Shown one piece after another: positions 17,326-26,621 of a stretch of 64,000 nucleotides of DNA. The DNA is from CALDUY01 sp046350255 (GTDB lineage: Bacteria; Planctomycetota; Planctomycetia; Gemmatales; Gemmataceae): contig JAXMAV010000014.1 in assembly GCA_046350255.1 (NCBI GenBank), positions 1 to 64,000 of the forward strand, in the 5' to 3' direction. Position 1 is the stretch's first letter; every line of letters begins with the position of its first letter. The notes under the pieces were generated by a model that saw nothing but the letters and a program-made list of their open reading frames with translations, was not told the origin of the DNA and did no database searches. The position numbers and the translations under genes were made by a program.

Positions 17326-17764
17326 TCCGGTGAGGCGGAGGCAGAAGCCCGCCGGCGGGCCGGACGGCGAGTTAATTGTTTCAAGGTGTTCTATCGACTC
17401 GCCGGCGATCGGCAGCGCGGTCTGGGCAAGGTGGGAAGAGATGTCTGGCGATTACCCAGGGGGATCACGGGCAGTTACGGGATGCGCGAACCCCTGTGTC
17501 TGCCAGGGTGCGAGGTCGAGGTACAGCCCGGGGCGAGAAAGGCTCGGCCTACCGCGCTCAGGTGTGCGCGAACGCGTCCGGCAGCGCTGGCAGGGCCATG
17601 TCGCACCGCAGACCGTCGCACTGGCCGGCGATCCGGGCCAGGTCGCCGACACTCAGGTGAGGCTGGGAGTGTCAGAACCTGTCGCATCCCGGAACTGAAA
17701 TGGAGGGAAGCTTTTGAACCGGGTCGGGCACTATCCTACCAGAGATCCGAACTCGGAGGCAGTC
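17326..17764. other. 439-base region between divergent glgB and sigma-factor genes
   Basis: Apart from the GH13-like remnant at 17558-17671, no gene is supported. Both flanking genes are transcribed outward, so promoters for each are expected here, but I could not identify a convincing -35/-10 pair. A GGAGG ribosome site at about 17755-17759 belongs to the sigma-factor start at 17765. Confidence 0.4.
17558..17671 (-). pseudogene. Possible GH13 alpha-amylase remnant
   Basis: Between two stop codons the minus strand encodes about 37 residues, including DLARIAGQCDGLRCDMALPAL. The piece CDGLRCDMA resembles GH13 conserved region II, (C)DGVRCDMAM, in planctomycete-type amylases, where the second Asp is the nucleophile. 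Neither a start nor the rest of a barrel is present in any frame nearby, so if real it is a decayed fragment. Its position directly upstream of glgB fits a former glucan-metabolism gene. The match is short and could be chance. Confidence 0.35.
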
Positions 17765-20638
17765 ATGCCGACACGATCACTCGCCACGCTCATCACCCAC
17801 CTCGCCCGACTTGGCGACCATGCCCAGATGGGGGTGTCCGACGCGGAACTACTCCGGCGGTTTGCCCAGACTGGTGACGAGGCTGCGTTCGAATGGCTGG
17901 TCTTGCGACACGGCGGCCTGGTGCTTGGCACGTGCCGTCGGATACTCGGCACCTCGGCCGACACCGACGATGCGTTTCAGGCTACTTTCCTGGCCCTGGC
18001 AAGGCGGCCTGGGGCGGTGCGACGGGGTGATGCTCTCGTTGGGTGGCTGCACCGGGTAGCCGTGCGAGTGGCAACCCGGCTTCGATCGGAAACTGCACGC
18101 CATGGCACGCTGCCGCTGCCAGAACTTGCCGCGCCCCACGTGCCGTTACCGGACGACACCGGTGCGGTCCTCGACGAGGAGATTGCGCGCCTTCCGGAGA
18201 AGCTCCGGCTGGCATTTGTGCTGTGTGTGCTCGACGGCCGGACTGACACCGAGGTTGCCGCGCAGCTCGGGTGTCCGAAGGGGACGGTGCAGTCGCGGCT
18301 TTCCAGCGCCCGCGAGCGGTTGCGCAAGCGGCTCACCCGGCGCGGGTTGGCACCAGGTGTGGTCGGCGCCCTGGCCGTCGCCCCAACCGGGGTAAGCACC
18401 TCACTGGTCGCGGCCACAGTCCGGGCCGGGATCGGGTTCGCAACAGGTCGCGCGGTGGCTGGTATCCGGGTTGCGGCGCTGGCCGACGGTGTACTTCGTG
18501 CCCAGACCTTCGCGAGCTGGTACTCGGCCGCCGCATTGCTGGTGGTGACGACCCTCGCTGTGGCAGGTGTGGTCGTCGCCGGGCGTCCCGCACCGGGGTC
18601 AAGACCCATGCCCACCTCTGCCACTGAGCCAGCTGAGCGAAAACCCGACGCAGCCGCTGGCGAATTCAAACTCGGCGACACCCGGTTCCTCCACCCGGCC
18701 GCAGTGTCGCAGGTCCTGTTCTCGCCAGACAGCAAGGAGGTCTCCACCATGGGTGGCGGGTCGCTCCGCTGGTGGACCTTGCCCGAGGGAGCCCTGGTCT
18801 CGGAACCGATCAGGCCCCACGATCAGAAGCTCCCGACTGCTGGCCCTCCGGTCATCCTCTCCGCGGACAACAGCACCCTGGTCCAGGTGTTGCCTACAGC
18901 GGGCCGCGGTTCGATACTGGCGGTGATCGACCCGCGTAGCGGGAAGTTCCGACAGACGATCAACGTGTCCGACAACGTCGGGCTGGATCAACTGGGCGTG
19001 TCGCACAACGGCAAGTGGGCGGTCGGGTTCACCGGGAAAACCGTTGTCGTGTGGAATCTCGTCGACGGAAAGAAAGCGACCACCTTCGACGCGGCCGGAG
19101 TGCAGGTGGTGGCGGTGTCGAACGACGGCAAACGGGTGGCGCTCACCGTCGGGTTCACCAGGACCGAAATCCGCTCGGTCGACAAAGGTGAACTGGTGTG
19201 GGAGATCACGAAGGATTACCCACCACCGAAGGAGTTGGGGAAACAGCCCGACACGGAGATTCTCTCGGAACTGGCGTTCTCGCCGGATGGCACACGCCTT
19301 GCGACCAACGGCACCATCGCTGTCCCCGGTGCTCCGTTCCCAGGGCCTGTACGCATCTGGGACATCGGCACCAGGAAGCCCCTGTGGCAGACCCGCGTTC
19401 ATGCGTTCGAGATCTCGCACGGTCTCCGGTTCGCGCCAGACGGCAAGCGTGTCGGGGTGGTTGCTGTGAACCTGTTTCTGCTGGAGGTGGGAACAGGGAA
19501 GGTCGCACACGAGTTCCCGACCCGGGCCGGCGCGACCGGTGCGTACGCACTCTCGGGCGACGGCAAGTGGGTGGCCATGGCCGCGGGGCGGCGGTTGCTC
19601 CTGTGGGACGTGGCGACGCACAAGGAACTCGTTGCGCTGGTCGGCCCTCGCAGTCCGGCCCGGCTCCTCGCTCGCTCCTCCGATGGACGGACGATCGCGA
19701 CTGCCCATGGCGGCCCGGAGGTCTGGATCTATCGCAACCAGGCAGGCCCGCCAATGGCGGTGCGCGCGTCCCGCGATACCTGGACGACCGAGTTGGGGTT
19801 CGACCCGACCGGAACGCGGCTCGTGACGGTGGCTCGCGGAAATGACAATCCGGTGCGCGTGTGGGATACCGCGACTGGGAGGCAACTGTTCGCACTTCCT
19901 GGTAGGGCCGACAGGCTGCACCGCGCATCGCTGGGCCGGCACGGGCTGTTCGCTGTGATCGACCACGTGCCGGGGGTGTACGACTCCAACTCGGGTAAGG
20001 TGAAGTGGACGGGCAAGGCGGTTGCGTCCCACGGCAACCAGGAGCCGTTGGTGGTGATCTCCCCGAACGTCGAGTACTTCGCCACAGACAGGGGGGTGTT
20101 TGCGGTCGAGGACGGGCGCGAGGTGGCGCCGTTCTCTGCCAGATTCCCGCTGGCGGTTTCAGACGATGGCAAGCGCGTGGCGTTCCGAACGAAAGACAGC
20201 ACGATCGGCTTACACGTAACCTCCTCGATCCGGCAATCAGAATCGCGAGTCAAGGTGGGTGCGGTGTACGCAATCGCTCCGGCGGTCGATCGGATCGCGG
20301 TGGTAGTGGGGCAATCACTCCGGGTGTACGATCTCGCAACCAGCAAGGAGGTGTGTGTATGCGAGCGTCCCGCAGCGGTACCCGAAGCGACGTGGGAGAA
20401 ATGGTGGGCGCGTGGCGTTGCATTCTCTCCAGACGGCAAGCTGCTCGTTGCCCATGAGACGACGCCTGGCCTGGGCGTGTGGGACGCGGAGACTGGTAAG
20501 ACGGTCGCGTGGTTCGTGCCGGACGTGGCTCTCCCGGTGGCGGCGTACACGTTCACGGGACCAAAAACGGTGTTGGCCGCGTACGGCAGTGGCGACCTTC
20601 TTCGCCTGTGGGATACCGAGAAGACCCCGCGGCGCTGA
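17765..20638 (+). CDS. ECF-type sigma factor fused through a membrane segment to a WD40 propeller
   Basis: A 957-aa fusion. Residues about 18-180 are an ECF sigma factor: region 2 with DTDDAFQATFLALARRP and region 4 with LPEKLRLAFVLCVLDG, then a helix-turn-helix ending in GCPKGTVQSRLSSARERL. A single membrane helix follows at about 252-275 (SAAALLVVTTLAVAGVVV). The remaining ~680 residues, expected outside the cytoplasm, form WD40-like repeats (VRIWDIGTRKPLW, LLLWDVATHKEL, VRVWDTATGRQLF, LGVWDAETGKTVA, LRLWDTEKTP). The start at 17765 has GGAGG six bases upstream. Gemmata-type ECF factors with long C-terminal extensions are known; how tethering affects promoter binding is not. No anti-sigma gene adjoins it. 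Confidence 0.9.
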   Translation: MPTRSLATLITHLARLGDHAQMGVSDAELLRRFAQTGDEAAFEWLVLRHGGLVLGTCRRILGTSADTDDAFQATFLALARRPGAVRRGDALVGWLHRVAVRVATRLRSETARHGTLPLPELAAPHVPLPDDTGAVLDEEIARLPEKLRLAFVLCVLDGRTDTEVAAQLGCPKGTVQSRLSSARERLRKRLTRRGLAPGVVGALAVAPTGVSTSLVAATVRAGIGFATGRAVAGIRVAALADGVLRAQTFASWYSAAALLVVTTLAVAGVVVAGRPAPGSRPMPTSATEPAERKPDAAAGEFKLGDTRFLHPAAVSQVLFSPDSKEVSTMGGGSLRWWTLPEGALVSEPIRPHDQKLPTAGPPVILSADNSTLVQVLPTAGRGSILAVIDPRSGKFRQTINVSDNVGLDQLGVSHNGKWAVGFTGKTVVVWNLVDGKKATTFDAAGVQVVAVSNDGKRVALTVGFTRTEIRSVDKGELVWEITKDYPPPKELGKQPDTEILSELAFSPDGTRLATNGTIAVPGAPFPGPVRIWDIGTRKPLWQTRVHAFEISHGLRFAPDGKRVGVVAVNLFLLEVGTGKVAHEFPTRAGATGAYALSGDGKWVAMAAGRRLLLWDVATHKELVALVGPRSPARLLARSSDGRTIATAHGGPEVWIYRNQAGPPMAVRASRDTWTTELGFDPTGTRLVTVARGNDNPVRVWDTATGRQLFALPGRADRLHRASLGRHGLFAVIDHVPGVYDSNSGKVKWTGKAVASHGNQEPLVVISPNVEYFATDRGVFAVEDGREVAPFSARFPLAVSDDGKRVAFRTKDSTIGLHVTSSIRQSESRVKVGAVYAIAPAVDRIAVVVGQSLRVYDLATSKEVCVCERPAAVPEATWEKWWARGVAFSPDGKLLVAHETTPGLGVWDAETGKTVAWFVPDVALPVAAYTFTGPKTVLAAYGSGDLLRLWDTEKTPRR

Positions 20639-20723
20639 GGCTGTGGCAACATGCGTAGGTTGGCTGGTTCGCCCTGCCACAACCACCTCCAGCATCTACC
20701 TGGTGCTGGTTCATGGAATAAGC

Positions 20724-20752
20724 AAGGCGGCTGGGGAGTCCCCAGCCGCCTT
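20724..20752. terminator. Bidirectional hairpin between convergent genes
   Basis: AAGGCGGCTGGGG, a three-base loop and CCCCAGCCGCCTT form a perfect 13-bp stem between the stops at 20638 (plus) and 20780 (minus). Only short T-runs follow on either side, so termination efficiency is uncertain, but position and stem strength support a shared terminator. Confidence 0.7.
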
Positions 20753-20779
20753 CGTTTCATCAAGCCATCCCTGGATCCA

Positions 20780-23700
20780 TCAGATGGAATTGAGCGTTTT
20801 CAGCATGGTGGCGGCCAGGCGTTGCAGGCCACGATTCCCCGCGTAGAAGACGCCGTTTCTGGCCTGGTGATCGATGCGAGCCAGGATATCGAACACCTCC
20901 AGCGGGGATGAGTTGGGTGCGTCCACAGTCGCTCCCCACTTGCGGACATTGAACCAACGCGCTCCCAGGCCAGTGGCGGACACGCGGAAACCATAGGCCG
21001 AGCCCTGGACTCCTCCCAGGGACGAGGTCGAGGCGTAGACGTTCAGAGCCGTGGTCAACATCTGGGTGGCCAGACCATCACCCTGCTTGGCCCACAACCG
21101 TTGGAAGTAAGCCGCTACCTGGTCGTTGGTGAAGTTGGTCAGATTGTTGGCTCCGGCATTAGCCCCGTACAGATTGGAGAAGTTGGTGGCTAGCCAGGTC
21201 GACAGTTCGGTGTGGGTGGAACCGCCGTTGAATGCATGCAGCAGACGCTGTCCTCGCCCGCCGTGCCAGAATTGCGATTCCTTCGACTGGTTCACTGGCA
21301 GACCGAGGTGTTTCACCGAAACGGTGCTCGTTGCCGACCCCGACAGGCCCTTCCCAAGCGTGTCCTGAATCGTCACCACGATGGTGGCGGTCTGGGGCCC
21401 CGCATAGGTGTGGGTGCCAACTACTGAGAGCGTGGCCCCATTGCCAGCAATCGTTCCGCTGGAGGTGTGGCCATCGCCCCAGACGATGGTGGCGGAGTAG
21501 AGGGTGGGATCTCCCAGGATGTTGGAGAAGGTGGCCACGGTAAATGTCGAGGGGGCGCCGGAGGTGCCGGAGAGACGCGCCCCGGTTACTGGGATCACCT
21601 GCGATACCGTGTTGACAGTCAGGCTGGTGCTGGCATCAGCGCTCGCCTGGAAGCTTGTGGCATTGCCAGAGTAGCTGACGACGATCGGATAGGTGCCCGA
21701 TGTCAGGGCACCTGTGTCGAAGGTGATTGAGAAGTCTCCGTTCGCATCGACCGTGCCTGTCTGGGTCACACCCTGCAGCGTGGCCGACACGGTCTCACCC
21801 ACCGGGGAGATGGGGCCCGCGGCGACGTGGCCGGTGATGATGACTGTGGTCGTCCCCTCGTCGATCTGGGGGGCATTCAGATTCGTGATGGTTGGCGTGG
21901 CCTTCTCGATCACGATGGTGGTCGTTGCACTGCCACCCGCATAGTTGGGATCACTGCTGGTGAAGGTGGCCTCGACGGTGTAGGTGCCTGCCAGGAGTGG
22001 GAGATCCGCAACGCCGTTGTAGGTGAAGGAGAAGGTGCCACCGACGGGCGAGCCATCGGAGCCCACTGCCTCGGCCGTGGCGCCATGGCTAGCAGCGTCA
22101 TAGGTCAGAGTGCCACCATGGACCGTGATGGTGGGTGAACTCGTGGTCGTGGATGAGGCGTGACTGCCGAAATCGATGTCGTGGCAGATTTCACCCTCGC
22201 TGAGATCCTCGAACTCATACCCGCTGCCCGGAATGGGGGTGCCAAGGACGACGGGAATCGAACCGAGCACCACGTTGGTTCCGTTGCGCACAAACTGCAG
22301 GTCGAAGCGGTGCGGAACACCATCACCAATGAATTCGATGTCGAACCTGGCTGTTTGTCCCGAGCCAATGGCGGTATTCACGCCAGTGTGATTGATAATC
22401 TTGACCCGAGGATCCGAGGCCTGGATCGTCACGTCCACAGCCACGCTGGTCACCGCGTTCTGGATCGCCGTAACAATCCCGTTGGCCACACTGCCTGCGA
22501 AGCCCGAGGCAATCTGGAAGTACAGAGGATCATTCGGGGCGATAGCGTCTGCAGTACCATTGCTGATGGTGGTGGTGGATCGGTTGACGGCTCCCGTCAG
22601 GAGAGAAAGCGCCTCGAGGCCCTGACGGGGATCGAGGTTGGCCTCGGTGTTGGTACCCAGACCGATCACCAGGGCGCCCAGCGCGTTCAGCCCGGTGATC
22701 GTCTCCTGGATGCCGGCTCCATAATTGAACGGAGTGGTGGAGCGAGAGGTTTCGGTGAGCGCGGAAAGAGGTAAGCTGACACCACCTACACCGGTGATGG
22801 TGCTTTCTCCCCTGGGCTGGTAGGCGAAGCCAGTGTCAGTGGCGACGAGAATGATTGGCAGAGCACCCGACCGGAATCCTCCGCCACCAATATGGCCGGC
22901 CGCGGCCAGGACATTGTCGGTGGGGTCGGCCACGAACGACGCGAATGAGGGCACGTCTCCACTATTCCCAGGATTCAGCTGAGTGGAAACCAGGCCCGCT
23001 GCCCCGCTATCGAGGACCGAACCGTTGTTGTTGCCGTCGAACCCCAGTCCGGTGACGAGCTGGTACAGCGCCTCAATGTCGGTCTCCGGCTGATCGCCTC
23101 CGTAGCCCGGTGTGGTGCGGTTGAGCGCGGCCTGGATGGCGGTCATGTAACCCGCCGTGCTGGCCGCCACGATCGGCTGATTCAGGATGAACGGCCGACC
23201 GGCTCCGTACTCCCAGGCGAAGTTGCTGTACTCCTCGAAGCGGCCCACCCCGAATCCCAGGTCGATCCCCGGGAGAGCGCCTTGCAGCTGGGTGATGATG
23301 TCCGGGAAGGCACCGCGAACGATCGGACTGTTGTTGACGAAGCTACCCGTGTCATCGAAGAGCAGGAACACATCGACCAGGTTGGTCAATGCCCCACCGC
23401 TGGGAAGCGTGAGGCTAACCGTTTCCCGATGCGATGCACCGGTCCCCAGTGAGACGGTGATGCTGGAAGGCGTGACATTGCCCGAGGCTGGGTTGCTTGT
23501 CCCACTGGGCCACAGCGTGCCGCCGGTGGTGGTGGGATAAGTGGACTCGTGCCCGGAATCCAGCAGTTCCCGAAGCACGTAGGCCCCGGGGCCAAGGTCG
23601 GTGAAGGTGTAGGAGCCATCCGCGCCGGTGGTGGTGCTGGGTTCACCGGTGTCGAACGAATTGTTTCGGTTGAGATCCACGTAAATCGTGACGCCGGGTA

Positions 23701-25990
23701 CTCCGAGTTCGTCGGCTTCGCGCACATGGTTCCCATTGCTATCGTCGAACTTGATGCCGTGGATCTCTGTGGAGCGATAAACGGCCGCGCAATCCACTCC
23801 AGTTCGATTGTCCGCGGCAGTGAGCGTCACGACGTGGAGCAGTTGACTGGTGGGTGTGGAGCTTAGTAGCGCGGGCAGAACCATCCGTACGGTGTAAGTG
23901 CCGGCGGCCAGATGGGTGAAGCTGTAAGTGCCAGCCTCATCCACGCCGGGCGTGTAAAACTGGTCGGCCAGAGTCAGGGTCTGGGGTTCGCCAGCGTCGA
24001 GGACCCCATTCTCATTCAGATCCAGATACACGGGGATGCCATCGAGGCCTTTCTCGCCTGCCTGCCGCGCTCCATCCTTGTTGGTATCGGCGTAGACCAC
24101 GCCACGGATACTGGCTTCCTGCAGGGCCCAGTTGCCGAAGTCGATCCCGGTGGCAGTCTCGCCATTCCTCAGGGCGTGGGTGTCGATCCCGGTGGAGGGA
24201 GCCGTCGGGCGATAGCCTGGCTTGAGCTGTTCGATAACGGTGATGGATCCCGGGGTGAGCCCAGTCAGCGTGTAGGAGCCACTGGCACTTGTGATGGTGT
24301 TCGGCTCGGTTGCATCGAGAACGCCATTCCCATTGAGATCAGCGAAGACCGTCCAGCCTTCCAGGCCGGGATCAGTGAAGGTCCCAGTGGCGCTATCCAC
24401 GTCGCGAATGCCGTTGGCATTCATGTCGTACCAGATTGTTCCACTGATGGAACCAGGCACTGCGGTGGCAAGGTTGAAGTTGGCGAAATCGGGTGCAGCT
24501 GATTCCAGACCCGAGTACACCGTAACGGTGACATTGTCGCTGAAGGTGGTGGTCACTTCCCAACCGGAAGGCAACACCTCGCGGACATCGTAGTCACCCA
24601 CCTGGAGATCTGTAAACAGATAGCCACCACTCGCGTCGGTAATGGCCGTTGGCTCACCCACATCCGCCAGCTTGTTGTGATTGAGGTCGATGAAGACTGA
24701 CCAGCCTTCCAGGCCAGGTTCGGTGAAGGTGCCAGAGGGGGTGGCTGCACGAATGCCATCGCGGTTCGCGTCGTTCCAGATCACACCACGAATCGAGCCA
24801 TTCAGAATGGTGAAGTTGGCGAAATCGGAAGCAGTGCTGGTCTCACCCGCCCGGACGTTCACGGTTTGCCGCACGTCGAAGGTGGGAGACACGTCCCAGC
24901 TGGGGGGCAAGATCTCTATCACCTCGTAATCACCCACGGGCAGACTCAGGAAGCTGTAGTGCCCAAGGGCGTCGGTGACCGTGGATGGTTCCGAGGCATC
25001 AAACACGCGATCGGAATTGAGGTCCAGGTAGACCGTCCACCCCTCCAGGCCCGGTTCCGTAAACAACCCAGTGTCGGGGTCGGTGCCGCGCACTCCATCC
25101 ACGTTGGTGTCATTCCAGATCGTTCCCTGGATGGCTCCGTTCGTCAGGCTGAAATTGGCGAAATCCTGGGTGACCTCGCTCCGCGCCACCACCGTGGCGG
25201 TTTGCCGCGAGTCGAACCCTGGGGAAATGTCCCAACCATCGGGAACGACTTCCGTTACCTCGTAATCGTCGGGAGCGAGATTCCGAAAAGCATAGTGACC
25301 GCTGGCGTCAGTCAGGGTCGTGGGTTCGTCGGGATCGACCAGGCGGTCGTTGTTGAAGTCGAGGAAGACGGTCCATCCTTCCAGACCCGGTTCGGTGAAC
25401 TCGCCAGTGGTGGGATCGGTATCGCGCACGCCGTCGGCATTCAGGTCGTTCCACAGGGTGCCGACAATGTCGCCCCCGCTGAAGTTGAAGAAGTTGGCCC
25501 GGGTCTCCCTGTTGTTCTCCACCGTGACATCCTGCGAAAGCGGAGCGGTGGCCACCCAGCCGGGCTGCACCACTTCGCCGAGGCGATAGGTGCCAGGCAG
25601 CAGGTGATTGATGATGAAATCGCCGTCCTTATTGGTCACGGCGTTCGGCTCGAGATCGCCCGCTGCGTCGCGGTTGAAGGTTCCATCCTGGTCGAGGTCG
25701 AGGTAAACCGTCCATCCACTGATGCCATTCTCGCCGTTGTTTCGCACCCCGTTGGAGTCGAGATCTTCGTAGACCGTCCCGGTGATCTGAGTACTCGCCG
25801 TGCCCGACCACACCACCGAGGAGAGCGGACTGGCGGGAACAAGTCGACCTTCCAGCCATTCGATTCGCCAGGGGCGGGCGTTCCGCCCGGCCTGGTGGGC
25901 CTTGCGAGTGCGGGCAAAGAAGAACTGCTGGATCGTGCCTGTGCAGTTCCAGAAGTAACGCGAGAACATCCGGCGGTAATTCATCAGCAT
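20780..25990 (-). CDS. Giant surface protein: seven SdrD-B-like repeats, vWA-like domain, Ig/MBG-like domains
   Basis: A 1736-aa secreted or surface protein. After a basic N-terminus comes IEWLEGRLVPAS (about 43-54), a motif shared with two other surface proteins here. Seven repeats of ~105 residues follow (about 67-816), each with a calcium-loop-like D-N-DG-R and PGLEGWTVFLDLN then YEVxEVxPxGW pattern, typical of SdrD-B/Cna-B folds. Next is a vWA-like domain (about 870-1090) whose FDDTGSF is a MIDAS-like DxTxS. Then come an MBG-like domain near 1285, Ig-like/PKD-like domains, and a C-terminal module of ~170 residues starting ESQFWHGGRGQRLLHAF. AGGATG lies just ahead of the ATG. Likely roles are cell-surface structure or adhesion; this is inferred from domains. 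Confidence 0.87.
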   Translation of the reverse strand: MLMNYRRMFSRYFWNCTGTIQQFFFARTRKAHQAGRNARPWRIEWLEGRLVPASPLSSVVWSGTASTQITGTVYEDLDSNGVRNNGENGISGWTVYLDLDQDGTFNRDAAGDLEPNAVTNKDGDFIINHLLPGTYRLGEVVQPGWVATAPLSQDVTVENNRETRANFFNFSGGDIVGTLWNDLNADGVRDTDPTTGEFTEPGLEGWTVFLDFNNDRLVDPDEPTTLTDASGHYAFRNLAPDDYEVTEVVPDGWDISPGFDSRQTATVVARSEVTQDFANFSLTNGAIQGTIWNDTNVDGVRGTDPDTGLFTEPGLEGWTVYLDLNSDRVFDASEPSTVTDALGHYSFLSLPVGDYEVIEILPPSWDVSPTFDVRQTVNVRAGETSTASDFANFTILNGSIRGVIWNDANRDGIRAATPSGTFTEPGLEGWSVFIDLNHNKLADVGEPTAITDASGGYLFTDLQVGDYDVREVLPSGWEVTTTFSDNVTVTVYSGLESAAPDFANFNLATAVPGSISGTIWYDMNANGIRDVDSATGTFTDPGLEGWTVFADLNGNGVLDATEPNTITSASGSYTLTGLTPGSITVIEQLKPGYRPTAPSTGIDTHALRNGETATGIDFGNWALQEASIRGVVYADTNKDGARQAGEKGLDGIPVYLDLNENGVLDAGEPQTLTLADQFYTPGVDEAGTYSFTHLAAGTYTVRMVLPALLSSTPTSQLLHVVTLTAADNRTGVDCAAVYRSTEIHGIKFDDSNGNHVREADELGVPGVTIYVDLNRNNSFDTGEPSTTTGADGSYTFTDLGPGAYVLRELLDSGHESTYPTTTGGTLWPSGTSNPASGNVTPSSITVSLGTGASHRETVSLTLPSGGALTNLVDVFLLFDDTGSFVNNSPIVRGAFPDIITQLQGALPGIDLGFGVGRFEEYSNFAWEYGAGRPFILNQPIVAASTAGYMTAIQAALNRTTPGYGGDQPETDIEALYQLVTGLGFDGNNNGSVLDSGAAGLVSTQLNPGNSGDVPSFASFVADPTDNVLAAAGHIGGGGFRSGALPIILVATDTGFAYQPRGESTITGVGGVSLPLSALTETSRSTTPFNYGAGIQETITGLNALGALVIGLGTNTEANLDPRQGLEALSLLTGAVNRSTTTISNGTADAIAPNDPLYFQIASGFAGSVANGIVTAIQNAVTSVAVDVTIQASDPRVKIINHTGVNTAIGSGQTARFDIEFIGDGVPHRFDLQFVRNGTNVVLGSIPVVLGTPIPGSGYEFEDLSEGEICHDIDFGSHASSTTTSSPTITVHGGTLTYDAASHGATAEAVGSDGSPVGGTFSFTYNGVADLPLLAGTYTVEATFTSSDPNYAGGSATTTIVIEKATPTITNLNAPQIDEGTTTVIITGHVAAGPISPVGETVSATLQGVTQTGTVDANGDFSITFDTGALTSGTYPIVVSYSGNATSFQASADASTSLTVNTVSQVIPVTGARLSGTSGAPSTFTVATFSNILGDPTLYSATIVWGDGHTSSGTIAGNGATLSVVGTHTYAGPQTATIVVTIQDTLGKGLSGSATSTVSVKHLGLPVNQSKESQFWHGGRGQRLLHAFNGGSTHTELSTWLATNFSNLYGANAGANNLTNFTNDQVAAYFQRLWAKQGDGLATQMLTTALNVYASTSSLGGVQGSAYGFRVSATGLGARWFNVRKWGATVDAPNSSPLEVFDILARIDHQARNGVFYAGNRGLQRLAATMLKTLNSI

Positions 25991-26621
25991 GGTTCATCCT
26001 GCAATGCAAAAGGCGCGGTGTGTACGGCCGAATGGGCTCGGTCGCCTGGAGGACTGTGAACGAGTAGGTGCCTCGCCATCAGGACAGGGGCTTCCACTTC
26101 AAACGAGTGGATGAGAAGGCACTCGGTGTGGTCCGGTGTTTGATAAGAGCACCGAAGTGGTTAACACGATCTCCCTGGCGCCGGGAGCAATGGGGCTATC
26201 ACCAGGAGTGCCGGTCCCAGCGGTTGTCCGCCAGAAAAAAAAGAAGAGGGGTCAACTCGGTGAGGTGGAGGCGGGCCAGGAGGAACATTAGCGGGGAATC
26301 TGCACTATAATTCACAGAGCCAGGCTACCTGCCGATTTGCTGCCTCCCTCTGATGAGGGCTCGCCATCCTGTGGGAGGCGTGCCATCTCACGCGACCCGA
26401 CCTTGGTAGATTGGGGACGACGAGCCGATAGGAATCGGAAGGTTCGCGCTGATGGGCGAACATTATTCGCGCATTTGTTCCAATCCGACTCGACTCTTCT
26501 GCTATTCTCAGTATCGCGGTCGCCACGAAGCCAATACAGATGCTCCAGTCGATAAACCTGACTGGGGAGACCCGAAATGTCGGGCGCTGGTGAGTCGTTC
26601 CGTACCCGGAGAGTAACGCCC
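25991..26621. other. 631-base region between divergent surface-protein genes
   Basis: No intact gene is present. The main content is a degenerate copy (26281-26432) of the promoter, leader and first codons of the kinase gene that starts at 31033. A small inverted repeat GCGAA-CATTA-TTCGC lies at 26456-26470. The rest should hold promoters for the two divergent giant genes; GGAGAG at about 26608 serves the start at 26622. Confidence 0.5.
26281..26432 (+). repeat. 152-base direct repeat, copy A (broken promoter and kinase start)
   Basis: Aligned by eye with 30929-31079, about 134 of 152 positions match with one gap. The copy keeps GGAACATT, the CTATAAT box, the leader hairpin CCCTC-TGAT-GAGGG and the codons for SRDPTL, but the start ATG is ATC and a one-base gap breaks the frame. 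Similarity stops at 26432. It is a remnant of the kinase gene's 5' end. Confidence 0.85.
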
